From Larix kaempferi (Eukaryota; Streptophyta; Pinopsida; Pinales; Pinaceae): DNA of 64,000 bases. The notes below the pieces were generated by a model. The model was not told where the DNA came from. It was given only the letters and a program-made list of their open reading frames with translations, and did not search any database. Location: the NCBI GenBank assembly GCA_027924585.1, contig BSBM01000319.1:7317787-7381786 (forward strand), in the 5' to 3' direction. Below are positions 1 to 10,871 of the stretch, in pieces (the first letter of the stretch is position 1; each line of letters starts with the position of its first letter). A program made the position numbers and the translations under genes.

Positions 1-26
1 TGTTCTTTTTTTTTTTTTTCTCAAAC

Positions 27-190
27 CCTCGATCAAGCAATAGCTCGATCGAGGGTCTAACCAAGCCCTCAATTGAGGTATTTACAAACCCTCGATCGAG
101 GTCGTTTCAAGCCCTCAATCGAGGTCTTTTAAAACCCCCGATCGAGCTTTTAAAACCTCAATCGAGGGCTTGAAATGACCTCGATCGAGT
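27..190. repeat. Cluster of eight short palindromes (CCCTCGATCGAGG type)
   Basis: Eight near-copies of CCCTCGATCGAGG or its A/T variants start near 27, 44, 67, 90, 112, 136, 156 and 180, separated by 8-20 nt. Positions 91-125 and 155-189 are inverted copies of each other with 32 of 35 bases matching, around a 29-nt loop that holds another unit. The RNA or single strand would fold into a long hairpin. A T-run lies at 9-19. I recognise no element family here. Confidence 0.85.
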
Positions 191-800
191 GTTCAGAAAA
201 CAATCTTTTTGGCTCCCGTGCACTAAAAATGTTGAACCACCTTCGTGGAATCACCCAGTATTACAATGAACCTAAATAGTTTATGTTAAAAAAAATACGA
301 ATTGTTAGAGTTTAAAATTTGAGTAGGTATATAGTATTTTTTCAATTTGCGTGCAAAAGTATTTCATTTTTTGATATTAAATAGATTATAATAATATATT
401 AAAAAACATTTAAATTAAATTAGGATGAAATGAGTTTTAAAAAATTACAAATAGTAAAATTAATAGAATTTAAAGATTTCCATTATTAATATTAAAGAGA
501 TATTATTAATTTATAATTTATAATAAAATGGTTATTAAAGAGATATTATTAATTTTTAAATTTATACTAAAATGATTATTTATATAGTAGAAAAGTTATT
601 TGTTTAAATATATTTAGTTTTTATTAATTTTGATTAATTACAATTTTAGTTTTTAATTCCCTTAAAATTATTGTTAATTATTATATATAATCGTTAACAA
701 AATTGTTAAAATAATTCATAAGCATTGTTAATATTGTAAGTTTTAATTTGATATTCTAAGGTAATAGATTCTTTTATAAATGTTGAAAGAAAACATAATG
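191..800. other. AT-rich intergenic DNA
   Basis: I see no gene. The stretch is low-complexity A/T sequence. Its last part, roughly 745-805, is a diverged copy of sequence at about 14142-14208 on the other side of the gypsy element. Confidence 0.6.
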
Positions 801-805
801 CACAT
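801..805. repeat. Target site duplication of the gypsy element, left copy
   Basis: CACAT directly precedes the TGATG start of the 5' LTR. The right copy at 14113-14117 reads CACGT, one transition away. Confidence 0.7.
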
Positions 806-1790
806 TGATGCAGGGGCATCGAAGCTTAGGAAATCAGTCGAAGTTAATTGACATGAGGAGACCGACCAGAGGGAGTGTCGACGACCACTGGTGTGAATGA
901 GCATATTGGCTGTCGAAGTCAACAAGTCGAGCATAAGTTGTCGAGGTGCATCGACAGGAGGAAAGAGGTCGATAGTCGACATGCGAGTGTCGATAGGAGA
1001 CAAGTTTTTGTAGAGTCATAGTCAGGTCAACATGTTGTCAGACAGGGACATCGACAGGTTGGGCATGAACCAATCGAGGAGGACGGGGTGAAATGGTGAA
1101 GCCTAAGTGCAGAGTGAATCCGACAGGTGCGGCGAAGCTAACATAGGACAGTATGGTCGATAAGACAAATTACTGTATCTTGTCAAAAAGACACGTAGAA
1201 GTCAAGGATAGTACTTGGAAACAATTAGGGGTTGCTAAGGAAGTTAATGGCAGTTATTGCAGGTGGGTGAAGACATGACAGATGTCGTAACAGGAAGAGG
1301 TTGTGCAGCACGGCAGAGGCGCTGACAGTTGTAGGTCTGCCGGATAATGGAAGGATCAGCTGACAGAGGATGCGTGTCTCAGGGATCACAATGGTCTTGG
1401 GAACAGCAGCAGCAGCAGAGTAGAAGGCCAGGAAGATTGGATCGGTTGGATGATCTTCGTAGAGTAGAATGTAAGAGAAGTCTGGTAGATTGGAGAGAAG
1501 AATCACACATCTATAGAGTCGAGAAGATCGAGCCATAGATCAAATTTCCATACTGAACCAGGAGAGGGTGAGGTCGACACACTAAGAGAACACACAGTTA
1601 CTTCTATGTTGTAACGGCCAAGGATGATAGTTAGTTATTTATTTCATTTCTTTACAATTTGTATTGTAACTGATTCGGAGAAGTAATATAAGCCAGCTTC
1701 TGGCATGTTGTTTGCATCTTGTCTATGTGAACGTGTGTGTGGTGTGTATTGTTACGCAAGAACCTTACGTGTCTAAGGCACCTTGCATCA
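806..1790 (+). repeat. 5' LTR of the gypsy element
   Basis: It begins TGATGCAGGGGCATC and ends CCTTGCATCA, and aligns along its length with 13145-14112. The copies differ by many substitutions and by about 17 bp present here near 1103-1122 and absent from the 3' copy, so the insertion is old. A transcript would start in this LTR. Confidence 0.9.
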
Positions 1791-1792
1791 AT

Positions 1793-1805
1793 TGGTATCA
1801 AAGCC
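1793..1805 (+). other. Primer binding site (initiator-Met tRNA type)
   Basis: TGGTATCAAAGCC lies 2 nt after the 5' LTR and matches the usual plant iMet primer site TGGTATCAGAGC with one substitution. Confidence 0.85.
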
Positions 1806-1954
1806 ATAGCATCCTGATATTTGAAGGATAGCGTCAGTGGTATTGAGCCTGCAAGTGCATTGAACAACTCTAGCTACGGTTGGGTAGAGTTGTGCACGAC
1901 TGTGAAACTTTCCAGTTGCGATTGGAAGAGTGGGAGTTTCAACAAAGGTTGAAA

Positions 1955-3050
1955 ATGGCTCACAGAGGCATTAATTTCCAAGGACGAAGAGCGCGTAGCA
2001 CAGCAGTCACAGTTGATTGTGAGATGTTCGATGAGTGAATCTGAATATTGCTAACTTTGACAAATGAAGTCGCATCGATCAAATAAAATCGAAGGCGTGG
2101 TTGTATTCCTGATGCGTTAGAACACAACGACGAGGAATTTGAAGAGGTGGAAGCTCGGGAAGCCACAGGAGAAGAACCAGAAGAAAAGCTGATCAAACTT
2201 GTGACAGAGATGAGAGGTTGGACCAAGATAGACGTTTGTACCTACTCGGGAATTCTGGATTCAGAAGATTTGATCGACTGTTTCAGAGAAATGGAGAAAT
2301 ATTTCGACATAGAGCAAATTGAGGATCCTAAGCAGGTTAAGACTGCATGTCTAAGGATGAAGGGTCATGCCTCATTGTGGTAGGACAATGTACAGGCTGA
2401 CAGAGTAAATAAGGGTAAGGAGAAAATCAAATCTTGGGACAGGATGGTCGCCAAGTTGAAAGGGAAGTTCTTTCCAAATGACTATGTGATTTCCTTGTTC
2501 CGGAAGTTGCAGAACTTTCGACAAAAAGAGATGACCATAAAGGAGTACACAGAAGAGTTTTATAGATTGTCGATAAGGTCGGGCCAGACCGATGAAGGCG
2601 AAGAAGGTGTCGCTAGGTATGTGAACGGCTTGAAATATGCCATTTGGGATTAATTGAGCATCTCCAGATTCAGAGCAGTGGGTGAAGCCTACCAGTTAGC
2701 TCTGAAGGTAGAAGAGAAACTGTCAAGGAAATCCGCAGCAACCAGAGGTAGGACGACTGGTCGAGTTGCGAGGACTGTTTCTGCGAAAGGCCAAAGTAGT
2801 GGTTACAGGAAGGAAACTGTCGAAGATAGTTGACATATGGAAGGGACATCAACAAGGGAAAAAGTGGAAGAAAACTGACGTGATATTCGTGGAACACGCG
2901 GTCGAGGTGCGTATGGTCGAAGTGGTACATCCGACAGAAAAGGGGCTGACACACTAGCCATAATCTATTATAAGTGTCATGGAGTGGGATACAAGGCATA
3001 TGAATGCCCAGAGAACCTACATGCTGCGGAGGATTCGAAACCTAGACATT
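1955..3050 (+). pseudogene. Gypsy gag, broken
   Basis: Gag builds the virus-like particle. The likely start is the ATG at 1955, which is in frame with the long open stretches at 2147-2383 and 2444-2653. The Retrotrans_gag core is visible: the WW pair is now W-stop (stop at 2381-2383), followed by KGKFFPNDY and the EYTEEFYRLS segment. A zinc knuckle remnant near 2960-3010 reads CHGVGYKAYECP. The first Cys and the His of CX2CX4HX4C have become Tyr, so nucleic-acid binding is lost. Several stops between 2030 and 2110 interrupt the N-terminal part. Codon periodicity otherwise stays in one frame. Confidence 0.85.
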
Positions 3051-3127
3051 GAAGAGATGAGTAAGTCGACGAGAGGGAAGAATCGACATCTGACAACAGT
3101 GAGGATGGTAAGAAGAAAATTTGGGCC

Positions 3128-3640
3128 ATGATAGCCAGCAAGAAACTGGTTCTGGATGACAAACGTGATGAGCAAGAGCCATCACAATGGAAGGCGATCT
3201 TTCGAACCAAGGTGCGAATCAACGAATGGCGTTGCAAAACCATAGTTGATGGTGGAAGCACTGAGAATCTTGTGTCGATAGAGGTCATTGACAAGATCAG
3301 GTTGAAGTGTTGAGAACATCCACACTCATACAAGATCTAATGGTTGCAGAAAGGACATCATGTGAAGGTGACCAGACAGTGCCTGATTAACTTCAAGGTC
3401 GGGAAGTTAGAGGACAACATACTGTGTGACGTAATCCCAATGGATGCGTGACATTTTTTGTTAGGAATACCATGGAAATATGATAAAAAAATGATCTATG
3501 ATGGTCGAGCCAACACAATCACAGTGTGGAAGAAAGGTGTGCAGAGGACTCTTAAGCCGAAACTGGAGGAGCAAGCCAACGGTAAGCAAGGCGAGAGAAA
3601 CTTTTGGGAGAAACGAGTGCTGATGTGTTAAACGAAAGAA
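3128..3640 (+). pseudogene. Gypsy aspartic protease, broken
   Basis: The retropepsin active site is seen as IVDGGSTENLVS near 3241-3280, a D-G-G-S form that I recall from plant chromoviruses, in place of D-T/S-G. A later LLGIPW motif near 3459-3476 matches the second conserved block of the fold (LLGRPW type). In-frame stops follow the block at 3313, near 3338 and near 3448. The protease would process the Gag-Pol polyprotein. The frame is the same as gag, consistent with one original Gag-Pol reading frame. Confidence 0.8.
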
Positions 3641-3699
3641 TTCCTTGCGGAGGAGGAAAAGCAATCACGGTGTTATGATGTCATTCCGAAGGGACCATG

Positions 3700-4866
3700 T
3701 GTCGAGAAGGTGACAATGGAGGAGAAAATTCCGATCGAAGTCAGAAAGATGCTTGACGAGTTTCGAATCATAGTAGTCGATGAGACACCGATGGGCTTGC
3801 CGCCGACAAGAAGCATATCCCATCAAATCAACTTGATTCCAGGGTTGAGTATTCCAAATAAAGAACCACATAGGATGATTCCAATAGAAGGTCAGGAACT
3901 CAACCTATAGGTTCAGGATTTGTTGGACAGAGGGTTGATCTGAGAGAGTCTGAGTTCGTGCGTGGTACTAGCAGTATTAGTACCGAAGAAAGGTGGAAAA
4001 TGGAGGATGTGTACAGACTCCAGAGCTATCAACAAGATCATGATCAAGTATCGGTTTCCATTTCCAAGGATGGACGACTTGATGGATTTTTTGAGTGGAG
4101 CAAAGTACTTCACAAAGATAGCCCTAAAGAGCAGTTATCACTAGATTCAAGTTAGAGAAGGAGACGAATGAAAAACAACATTCAAGACGAAGGAAGGGCT
4201 GTATGAGTTGTTAGTCATGCCATTTGGATTGACTAATGCACCCAGTACATTCATGCGATTGATGAATGAGGTACTAAAGTCATTTTTTGGAAAGTTTGTC
4301 GTAGTCTATCTAGAAGACATTCTGATTTTCAGTCGAAGCAAGACAGAACACTTGGGGCACATTCAATAGGTATTGCAGAAGTTGCAGGAAGAGAAGATGA
4401 TGGTGAACCTGCAAAAGTGTTTCTTCATGAAGGAAGAACTGGTATACTCGGGATTCGTAATCTCGAGTGAAGGGTTAGTGATGGACCCAGAAAAGGTGAA
4501 GGCGATATTGGATTGGCCTGAACCGACAAGCGCGACTAGAGTGAGGAGTTTCCATGGACTTGCCACTTTCTACAGGAAGTTCATTAGTGGATTCAGTCAT
4601 ATTTGCACACCATTGACATATTGCATGTGAAAAGGGGAGTTCAAGTGGACGGAAGCTGCCCAACGAGATTTCGACAAGTTGAAGGAAAAGGTCACAGAGA
4701 GCCCAGTGTTAGCGCTCCCATATTTCGACAAATTTTTTCAGGTCGATTGCGACACAAGTGGAATAGCAATTGGAGTAGTGTTGAGCCAAGAGGGTCGACC
4801 AATTGCATTGCTCAGTGAAAAATTGGATGATGCGAAGCGAAAGTATTCGGTCTATGACCAGGAATT
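3700..4866 (+). pseudogene. Gypsy reverse transcriptase and RNase H, 5' part
   Basis: Most of the conserved Ty3 RT blocks are readable in one frame: [18 protein letters not shown] near 3968-4025, [11 protein letters not shown], the [12 protein letters not shown] block near 4219, and the catalytic block, which reads [11 protein letters not shown] near 4303. The family motif is YxDD, so one catalytic Asp has become Glu and the enzyme would be inactive. RNase H follows, with FQVDCDTSGIAIGVVLSQ near 4737. The reading stops abruptly at DQEF because Copia-1 is inserted at 4867. The domain resumes at 11480. Nonsense codons occur near 3908, 4141 and 4628. Confidence 0.92.
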
Positions 4867-5310
4867 TGTTAAATTTTGAGCATTAATTCACAATACTCTA
4901 GGATATTTACTGAGAGAATAACATATACAGTATATCAATGCATAACAATCACAATAAGCATGACAAGCATCACAAAAATCAAAAGCATGAGAGACAAGAG
5001 ATAGAGAGCTTCCGTGGGGAAAACCCTAAGGTGTAAAACCCCACAACTTCCTCAGAGATAGAGAGAGCAATGGCTCAACCAAAGTACAACCAAAATACAC
5101 TGAGATAGTCTCCTAGTAGCAGATGATCCTCTTCCTCACTAGTGCCCCACTTTCTAAGTGAGAGAAGTATGAGTTTTCGAATGATGAAAATATAGATCTC
5201 CCGATCTCTATTTATACTTAACCTATTTGCCAAATATCCTTATGGGGACGACTTGTCTAGTTAGGTACATCAATTACATATTACATTCTGAAGTTACATA
5301 TACATCAACA
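4867..5310 (-). repeat. 3' LTR of Copia-1, internally deleted
   Basis: On the + strand it runs from TGTTAAATTTTGAGC to ACATCAACA. It matches the right LTR except for an absent stretch of about 160 bp that corresponds to about 11291-11450, so it is 444 bp against 603 bp. Confidence 0.93.
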
Positions 5311-5321
5311 CTCCCTCTTAA
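5311..5321 (-). other. Polypurine tract of Copia-1
   Basis: Read on the - strand this is TTAAGAGGGAG directly before the 3' LTR. It is the RNase H-resistant primer for plus-strand DNA. The same tract precedes the 3' LTR of Copia-2 and of the element at 37265-45152. Confidence 0.8.
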
Positions 5322-5554
5322 CTAGGAAGGTATTTCTCGACACAGTTCTGCTAGACAAGTCTTCTTCTCGGGATCATTGTCATCGATGCATCATCATCAT
5401 CATCATCACTGCTGCTGCTATCTCAACCAATATCTAACTCTACTTGTCATAGGAAGTTCTACAGAGCTAGTCCTGTTTCATACTGGATGTAGTCCCACCA
5501 CCTGCAGATCTTCATCATCACTGGCCATACTGTGGAATCCTTAGGACTTATTAC

Positions 5555-6150
5555 GTGCGTCACAAAACCTTGCAAGAGCATCCCAGGCTGTTACGAGCAC
5601 ACAACTATACCTATAGGATCTCCCAGGGAGCTATTACATGTGACCTTACCACAAAACCTCGAAAGAGAATCCCAGGATTGATTACGAGCACACAGCTCAA
5701 CCTATTGGATCTCCCAGGGCACTATTATATGTGGTCACCACAAAACCTTGCAAGAGCATCCCAGGACTTATTACAGGAACACATCCCAACCTATCGGATC
5801 TTCCAAGGTGATATTACATGGGGTCATGCAAAAACCTTGCAAGAGCATCCCAGGACTTATTACGATCACACAGCTCAACCTATCGGATCTCTTAGGGCGC
5901 TATTATATCCCATAGGAAAAAACCTCGAAAGATCATCTGCCAGATATCCTAGGGAGCTATTATATGTTAGCGGCAAAACCTTGCAACACTATCTGCAGAT
6001 CTCCCAGGGCACTATTATATGTCTTCCCAGAGAAAAACCTTGAAAGGGCATTTGCCAGATATCCCAGGACGAAATTATATGCCATAGGCAAAACCTTGTA
6101 AGACTATCTGCAAATCTCCCAGGGTGCTATTATATGCTCATTTGCACAAC
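5555..6150. repeat. Tandem array before the Copia-1 3' LTR
   Basis: About eight copies of a unit beginning CAAAACCTTGCAAGAGCATC. The first four are spaced about 90 bp apart (near 5563, 5653, 5742, 5831) and the last four about 57 bp apart (near 5920, 5975, 6035, 6089). A second motif, ATCTCCCAGGG-CTATTATAT, recurs in each. A 162-codon open frame runs through it, but its composition follows the repeat and I do not believe it is a gene. Confidence 0.85.
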
Positions 6151-6179
6151 CTAATCCACGGCCACAGAGTATCAACCTG

Positions 6180-6680
6180 ATACTCACCATACATCATCCT
6201 GATGTACACATGATCATCCTGATCATCATCACTGCAATATCCTGCTGCATGTCATCTGGAGCAACATCCTGAAGCTCGTCATCCATGATCATCCTGATCA
6301 TATAATGAATCCACCTGATGCATACCAAGTATCTACCTGATACATATCATCATACATGATCCAATTGATCATACAATGTATCCACCTGATACAAATACAA
6401 AAACATGATCCACCTGATCATACCTGATACATATCAACATACATGATCTACCTGATCATACACAGTATCCACCTGATACATATACAGATACATGGTCCAA
6501 GCATCCAACATGATGCATATACAAAACATATACAAATGATCCTACTGATCATATCCAGCATCCAACATGATGCGTACATACATATACATATAAATGATCC
6601 AACTGATCATATCCAGCATCCTCCTAATGCATATACAGAGCAGTAACTGGAGCATCGTCCTGATGCTCATCATCCAGTGC
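6180..6680. repeat. Degenerate CCTGATCAT / TGATGCATA repeats
   Basis: A second repeat block, made of variants of CATCCTGATCATC, CACCTGATACATA and CCAGCATCCAACATGATGCATA. TGATCA and TGCATA cores recur every 20-45 bp. It lies between the array above and the end of the RNase H coding region. Confidence 0.75.
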
Positions 6681-6748
6681 TTACATCCACATCCATGTGA
6701 AGGATCCTCCTTCCAACATGCTTGGAATGGCTTCTTCAAACGTGTCCA

Positions 6749-9700
6749 TCACTTCTTCCTCGAAGTGTCATCAATACGAAGAACACTAAGCCTCTCCCTG
6801 AAGTACTCGAACTTCACCCTGGCTAGTGGCTTCGTCAGCACATCTGCAATCTGCTCATCCATTGCAATGTACAGGAGCTTCACAGCTCCTCTCTGCACCA
6901 TATCCTTGATATAGTGATACTTGATCTCTATGTGTTTCGACATTTCATGAAACACTGGGTTCTCGGATAGCTTCACACAACTCTAGTTATCACAAAAGAT
7001 GCTAGTAGCATCCAACGGGAGATCAAGTAACTCAGATAGTAGCTTCCGTAGCCATACTGCCTCACAACTAGTTTAACAAGATGCAACATACTCTGCCTCA
7101 GCTGTAGTCAGTGCTATGCAAGACAGCTTCCTACTGAACTAAGAGATCACAAATGATCCCATACTGAAGCAACATCCAGATGTGCTCCTCCTATCTGCAG
7201 CACTTCCAGCCCAATCTGAATCAACATAACCCTATAGGTTAAACTTTTGATTCACTTCATACTTGAGCCCATAATCCACTGTACCCTTCAGGTACCTCAG
7301 AACATGCTTTACAGCAACTAGGTGAACACTCCTCGAATCAGTCAGGAACTGGCTCAATGTGTTCACCGCAAAGCAAATATTTGGTCTCGTGTTCATCAGG
7401 TACATCAAGGACCCAATGATCTGACAATACATAGAGACATCAACCGGCTCAGATGAAGCATCAAATAGAAGCTTCAGATTCAATGCCATAGGTGTGGCCA
7501 TGGCCTTGTGGTCCATCATCGCGAATCTCTTCAGGATATCTACTGTGTACTTCCCTTGACCAAGGAAGATCCCACCTGCACTCTACCACACCTCCATACC
7601 TAGGAAATAATGCATCATACCCAAATCTTTCATATCAAACTCAGGAGCAAGCTTCCTCTTAGTATCTGCAATCAATCTGTCATCTCCTATTACAAATAAG
7701 TCATCCACATATAGGAGCAGAATCACAGGATTCCCTTCCTCAACCATGGCATCCTTCCATTCTTTCTTTTCCGCTGCTTCTTCATAACTGGAAGGTTCTT
7801 TGTTCATAATGTCACAGAGTGAAGCAACATAGCTGGTATGTGATCTGGTTCTCTTCTTTGCTCTGTGTTCTTTTTCTAGAATGCCAAATCTTTCTGCATC
7901 TTGAATGAGCTCTCTAGCCCATGCAGGTTTCCTCTTGTGAGAGTTATCTTCACGGGGTGGATCTACAGGTTCTTGCGGATCTTCAAACTCACAAACAACT
8001 TCTGGAATTGCTTCATTCATGGTAGTGTCTTGAAATCTAGTTTCCTTAGGTTCTTCATAAACTTCGATAGGTGCCTTCCTTGATTTGATGAATGCTGAGT
8101 TTTCATCAAATGTTACATCCCTGCTTACATCAATCTTCTTGAATCCTAGAAAGTATATTCCGTAAGCCTTCGAGCTTTCATTGTAACCCACAAAGATACC
8201 CTTCTTTCCTGAAGGATCTAGTTTGGTCCTCTTTTCCTTTGGGACATGAGTGTATACTGGAAAACCAAATATTCTGAGATGGCTAACTTCAGGTTTCTTA
8301 CAAGAAAAGACCTCTTCTGGTGTCTTGTTGTCCAACATCTTGTGGGGTGTTATGTTCTGCACATATACAGTTGTTCTAGCTGCTTCTGCCCATAGATGCA
8401 TAGGTAGATCCTGGTCATGCAGCATTTCCCTTGCTGCTTCCATGATTATTCTGTTCTTCCTTTCTGCAACTCCATTCTGTTGAGGATTATAAGGAGCAGT
8501 CAACTCCCCCTTAATCCCTGAATCACTGCAAAGCTTCTTGAAGTCACCTGAGGTGAATTCTCCACCATTGTCGGATCTGAATGTTTTGATCTTCTTATCA
8601 GTTTGATTCTCCATCAAGGTTTTGAATTCCTTGAACTCATCAATCACCTCATCTTTGTTCTTCAATAAGTATACCCAAGTATTCCTAGAGAAGTCATCAA
8701 TAAATGAGACATAGTAAACATACCCACTCAGAGAACTAGATGACATAGGACCACATACATCTGAGTGGATGATTTCCAGGATACCTTTTGCCTTGCTTTC
8801 ACTACTTGGGAAAGATTTCTTAATGTTATTACCTTTTGCACATCCTTTGCAAACACCTTCATGTTTGGTCTTGATTTCAGGAAGACCCTCTACAGCCTTG
8901 CTTGCAATTGGAAGTTCCCTATAGTGCATATGAGCAAGTCTTCTATGCCAAAGTTCACTTGTCTCCATGGATTTACGCACCATGGCATGTTCAGGTTGTC
9001 CTTTCAATTTATAAAAACCTCCCTCTTGCACTCCAATCACTACTGCATCATCTATGGTCTTTCCCTTTGGCCACATTAGGACTTGGCCATCCACAAATGC
9101 AACCCTCGTACCTTTTGCATCCAATGCAGAGATGGAGAGTAAGTTCTTCTTGAGACCAGGTACATAAAGGACTTCTTTCATCTTCAAATATTTTCTAGAA
9201 TCTAGGTTGTAGGAGGCTTCACCACTTCCTTTGATTGGGTATTGATAATCATCCCCAAGTTTCACCTTATGGGGTGATTCATGTTCAGATAGGTTCACAA
9301 AAGATTCCTTAAACCCAGTCATGTGTTTGGAATCCCCACTGTCAATTAACCAATCATTACAACCATGGGAGATAGTACCTGTGAGAGCAGAGATTAGAAC
9401 ATACTCTTCTTCACTTGATGAGTCATCATCACTATCATCACTTTCTGCCCTAGCCTTCTTCTTTGGAGGTTCATCATCTTCGGCAGCATGAGCATGGAAC
9501 TTTCTTTTGTTTCCCTTCTTCTTCTTGTTGGAGTTGATGTTATCCCTTTTGTTGTTGGGACATTCTGAAGCAAAGTGACCCTTCTCATTGCATGTGAAAC
9601 ATCTCGTATCCTTCTTATTCTTTTTTTGGTTGTGATAGGATCTCCTGTGGTGAGAGTGCTCCTTCTTGGGCTTGCTTCTTTTGGTGTGGGCTGCGAGAGC

Positions 9701-10345
9701 TTGATCTTCACCTCCCATCTTTTCTTCACGAGCTACAAGCCTAGATTCTTCTTGAGAGAATTCCTCCCACAGTTTACTGAAAGAGATCAATTTCTTTCTT
9801 GCACAGATTCCTTGAATAAAGGAGTCCCATGACCTAGGAAGGCCATTCAGAGTGGTCATAACAACTTCACCATTATCCACTACTTCATCCACAGCTTCAA
9901 GTTGTTCCTTGATCTGAGAGACGTTGGAGAAGTAATATTGAATGGTTTCTCCATTCAACATCTTGACCCCTTTCAATTGATTCCGCAGGGTCATCTTCCG
10001 ATTTATGTTCTTCCCTTCAAATAGCTTGGTCAAAGAGTCAAACATAGCCTTGGGTGTCTTTAGAGAAGACACATGGGGTATGAGATCGTCTTTGATAGAA
10101 TCAATAATGATTCTCTTTTCCTTGACCAAGTTCTTCTTATGCGATACCTTAGCCTCTTCATCCTCTGGGATAGGGATGTCTTCTTTTATATATGAGTCCA
10201 ATTCATTTTCTTCCAGGATTAACCCAATCCTATACTTCCAAGCTTGGAAGTTATCAACCCCTTCAAGCTTATCCTGAAGCTTGGTGTGGTGAGACATCTT
10301 AAAGAGTACTTCAAATGGAAATAGAAAATATTTAGGTCTTACCAT
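6749..10345 (-). pseudogene. Copia-1 gag-pol, with RT deletion and nonsense codons
   Basis: A 920-codon open stretch (7583-10345; first Met 10345, second more typical Met 10297) holds a UBN2-type gag, a CCHC knuckle (CFTCNEKGHFASEC), protease (DSGDSKHMTG, usually DSGAS), integrase with HHCC and D-D-E signatures (HSDVCGP, FRSDNGGEF, NGVAERKN) and then a jump from WKDAMVEEG straight to YVDDLFV. The RT fingers and palm between these are missing, in frame. After a TAG at 7583-7585 the same frame continues through the RT tail and RNase H (7232-7519) and the C-terminal end (6749-6976), broken by at least four further stops. Copia-2 keeps sense codons at these sites. Confidence 0.95.
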
Positions 10346-10534
10346 TTGAAATGCTGAAAACTGGATCTGGTCCCGAATTAGGGTTTGTCAAAAAAACCCT
10401 AAAAATTCAAAATGTGAATTTCAACTTTCTGAAAGGATAGAAAGATGCGCCTTGATGAGATGATCAGCCTGGTATATTTATAATTTGAGCTCAACAAAGC
10501 TTTACCCTTCATATTTTCCTTTTTGTCCTCCCGG

Positions 10535-10694
10535 GTTCACTAGGGAGAGCCCTGAATTAGGGTTTGAGTTTCTCGGAGATCTACCCAGCCAAAAATCTCG
10601 ATCCAAAGCTCTAAAATTCGATTTGTGCAAGGAGCTTCCAGCTATGTCTTCGGATTTCAGAAATTCCTATTTTTGTGGAAACCCTAATTTTTAG
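10535..10694 (-). repeat. Single 160-bp leader unit with telobox-like ends (Copia-1)
   Basis: One copy of the unit that is triplicated in Copia-2 (34431-34910). It carries AATTAGGGTTTG near 10555 and GAAACCCTAATTTTT near 10678, both containing the plant telobox core AAACCCTAA on one strand or the other. Confidence 0.75.
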
Positions 10695-10859
10695 GGCCAA
10701 ATATGAAAATGCTTAGAATTGAATTCTGATTGGATAGATAGATTCTCCTTGATGAGTAGAGTCAATCTACTATACTACTTTTCCAAAATCTATGGATAGA
10801 AACCCAATAAACAAGAAATTCAAGTTTCCATCACTGCAAAATGTCTTCTTCTCAGGTTA

Positions 10860-10871
10860 GCTCTGATACCA
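10860..10871 (-). other. Primer binding site of Copia-1
   Basis: The - strand reads TGGTATCAGAGC immediately next to the 5' LTR, an exact match to the usual plant initiator-Met tRNA primer site. Confidence 0.95.

Noticed and set aside
27-190. CRISPR-like array
   Set aside because: Repeats are palindromic and variable, spacers are short and unequal, and the surroundings are plant nuclear DNA.
5555-6043. 162-codon open frame on the + strand
   Set aside because: It runs through a tandem array and its protein repeats with the DNA unit. It is antisense to Copia-1 and has no independent support.
9575-9832. Open frames on the + strand opposite Copia-1 gag-pol
   Set aside because: They are antisense shadows of a clear - strand coding region.
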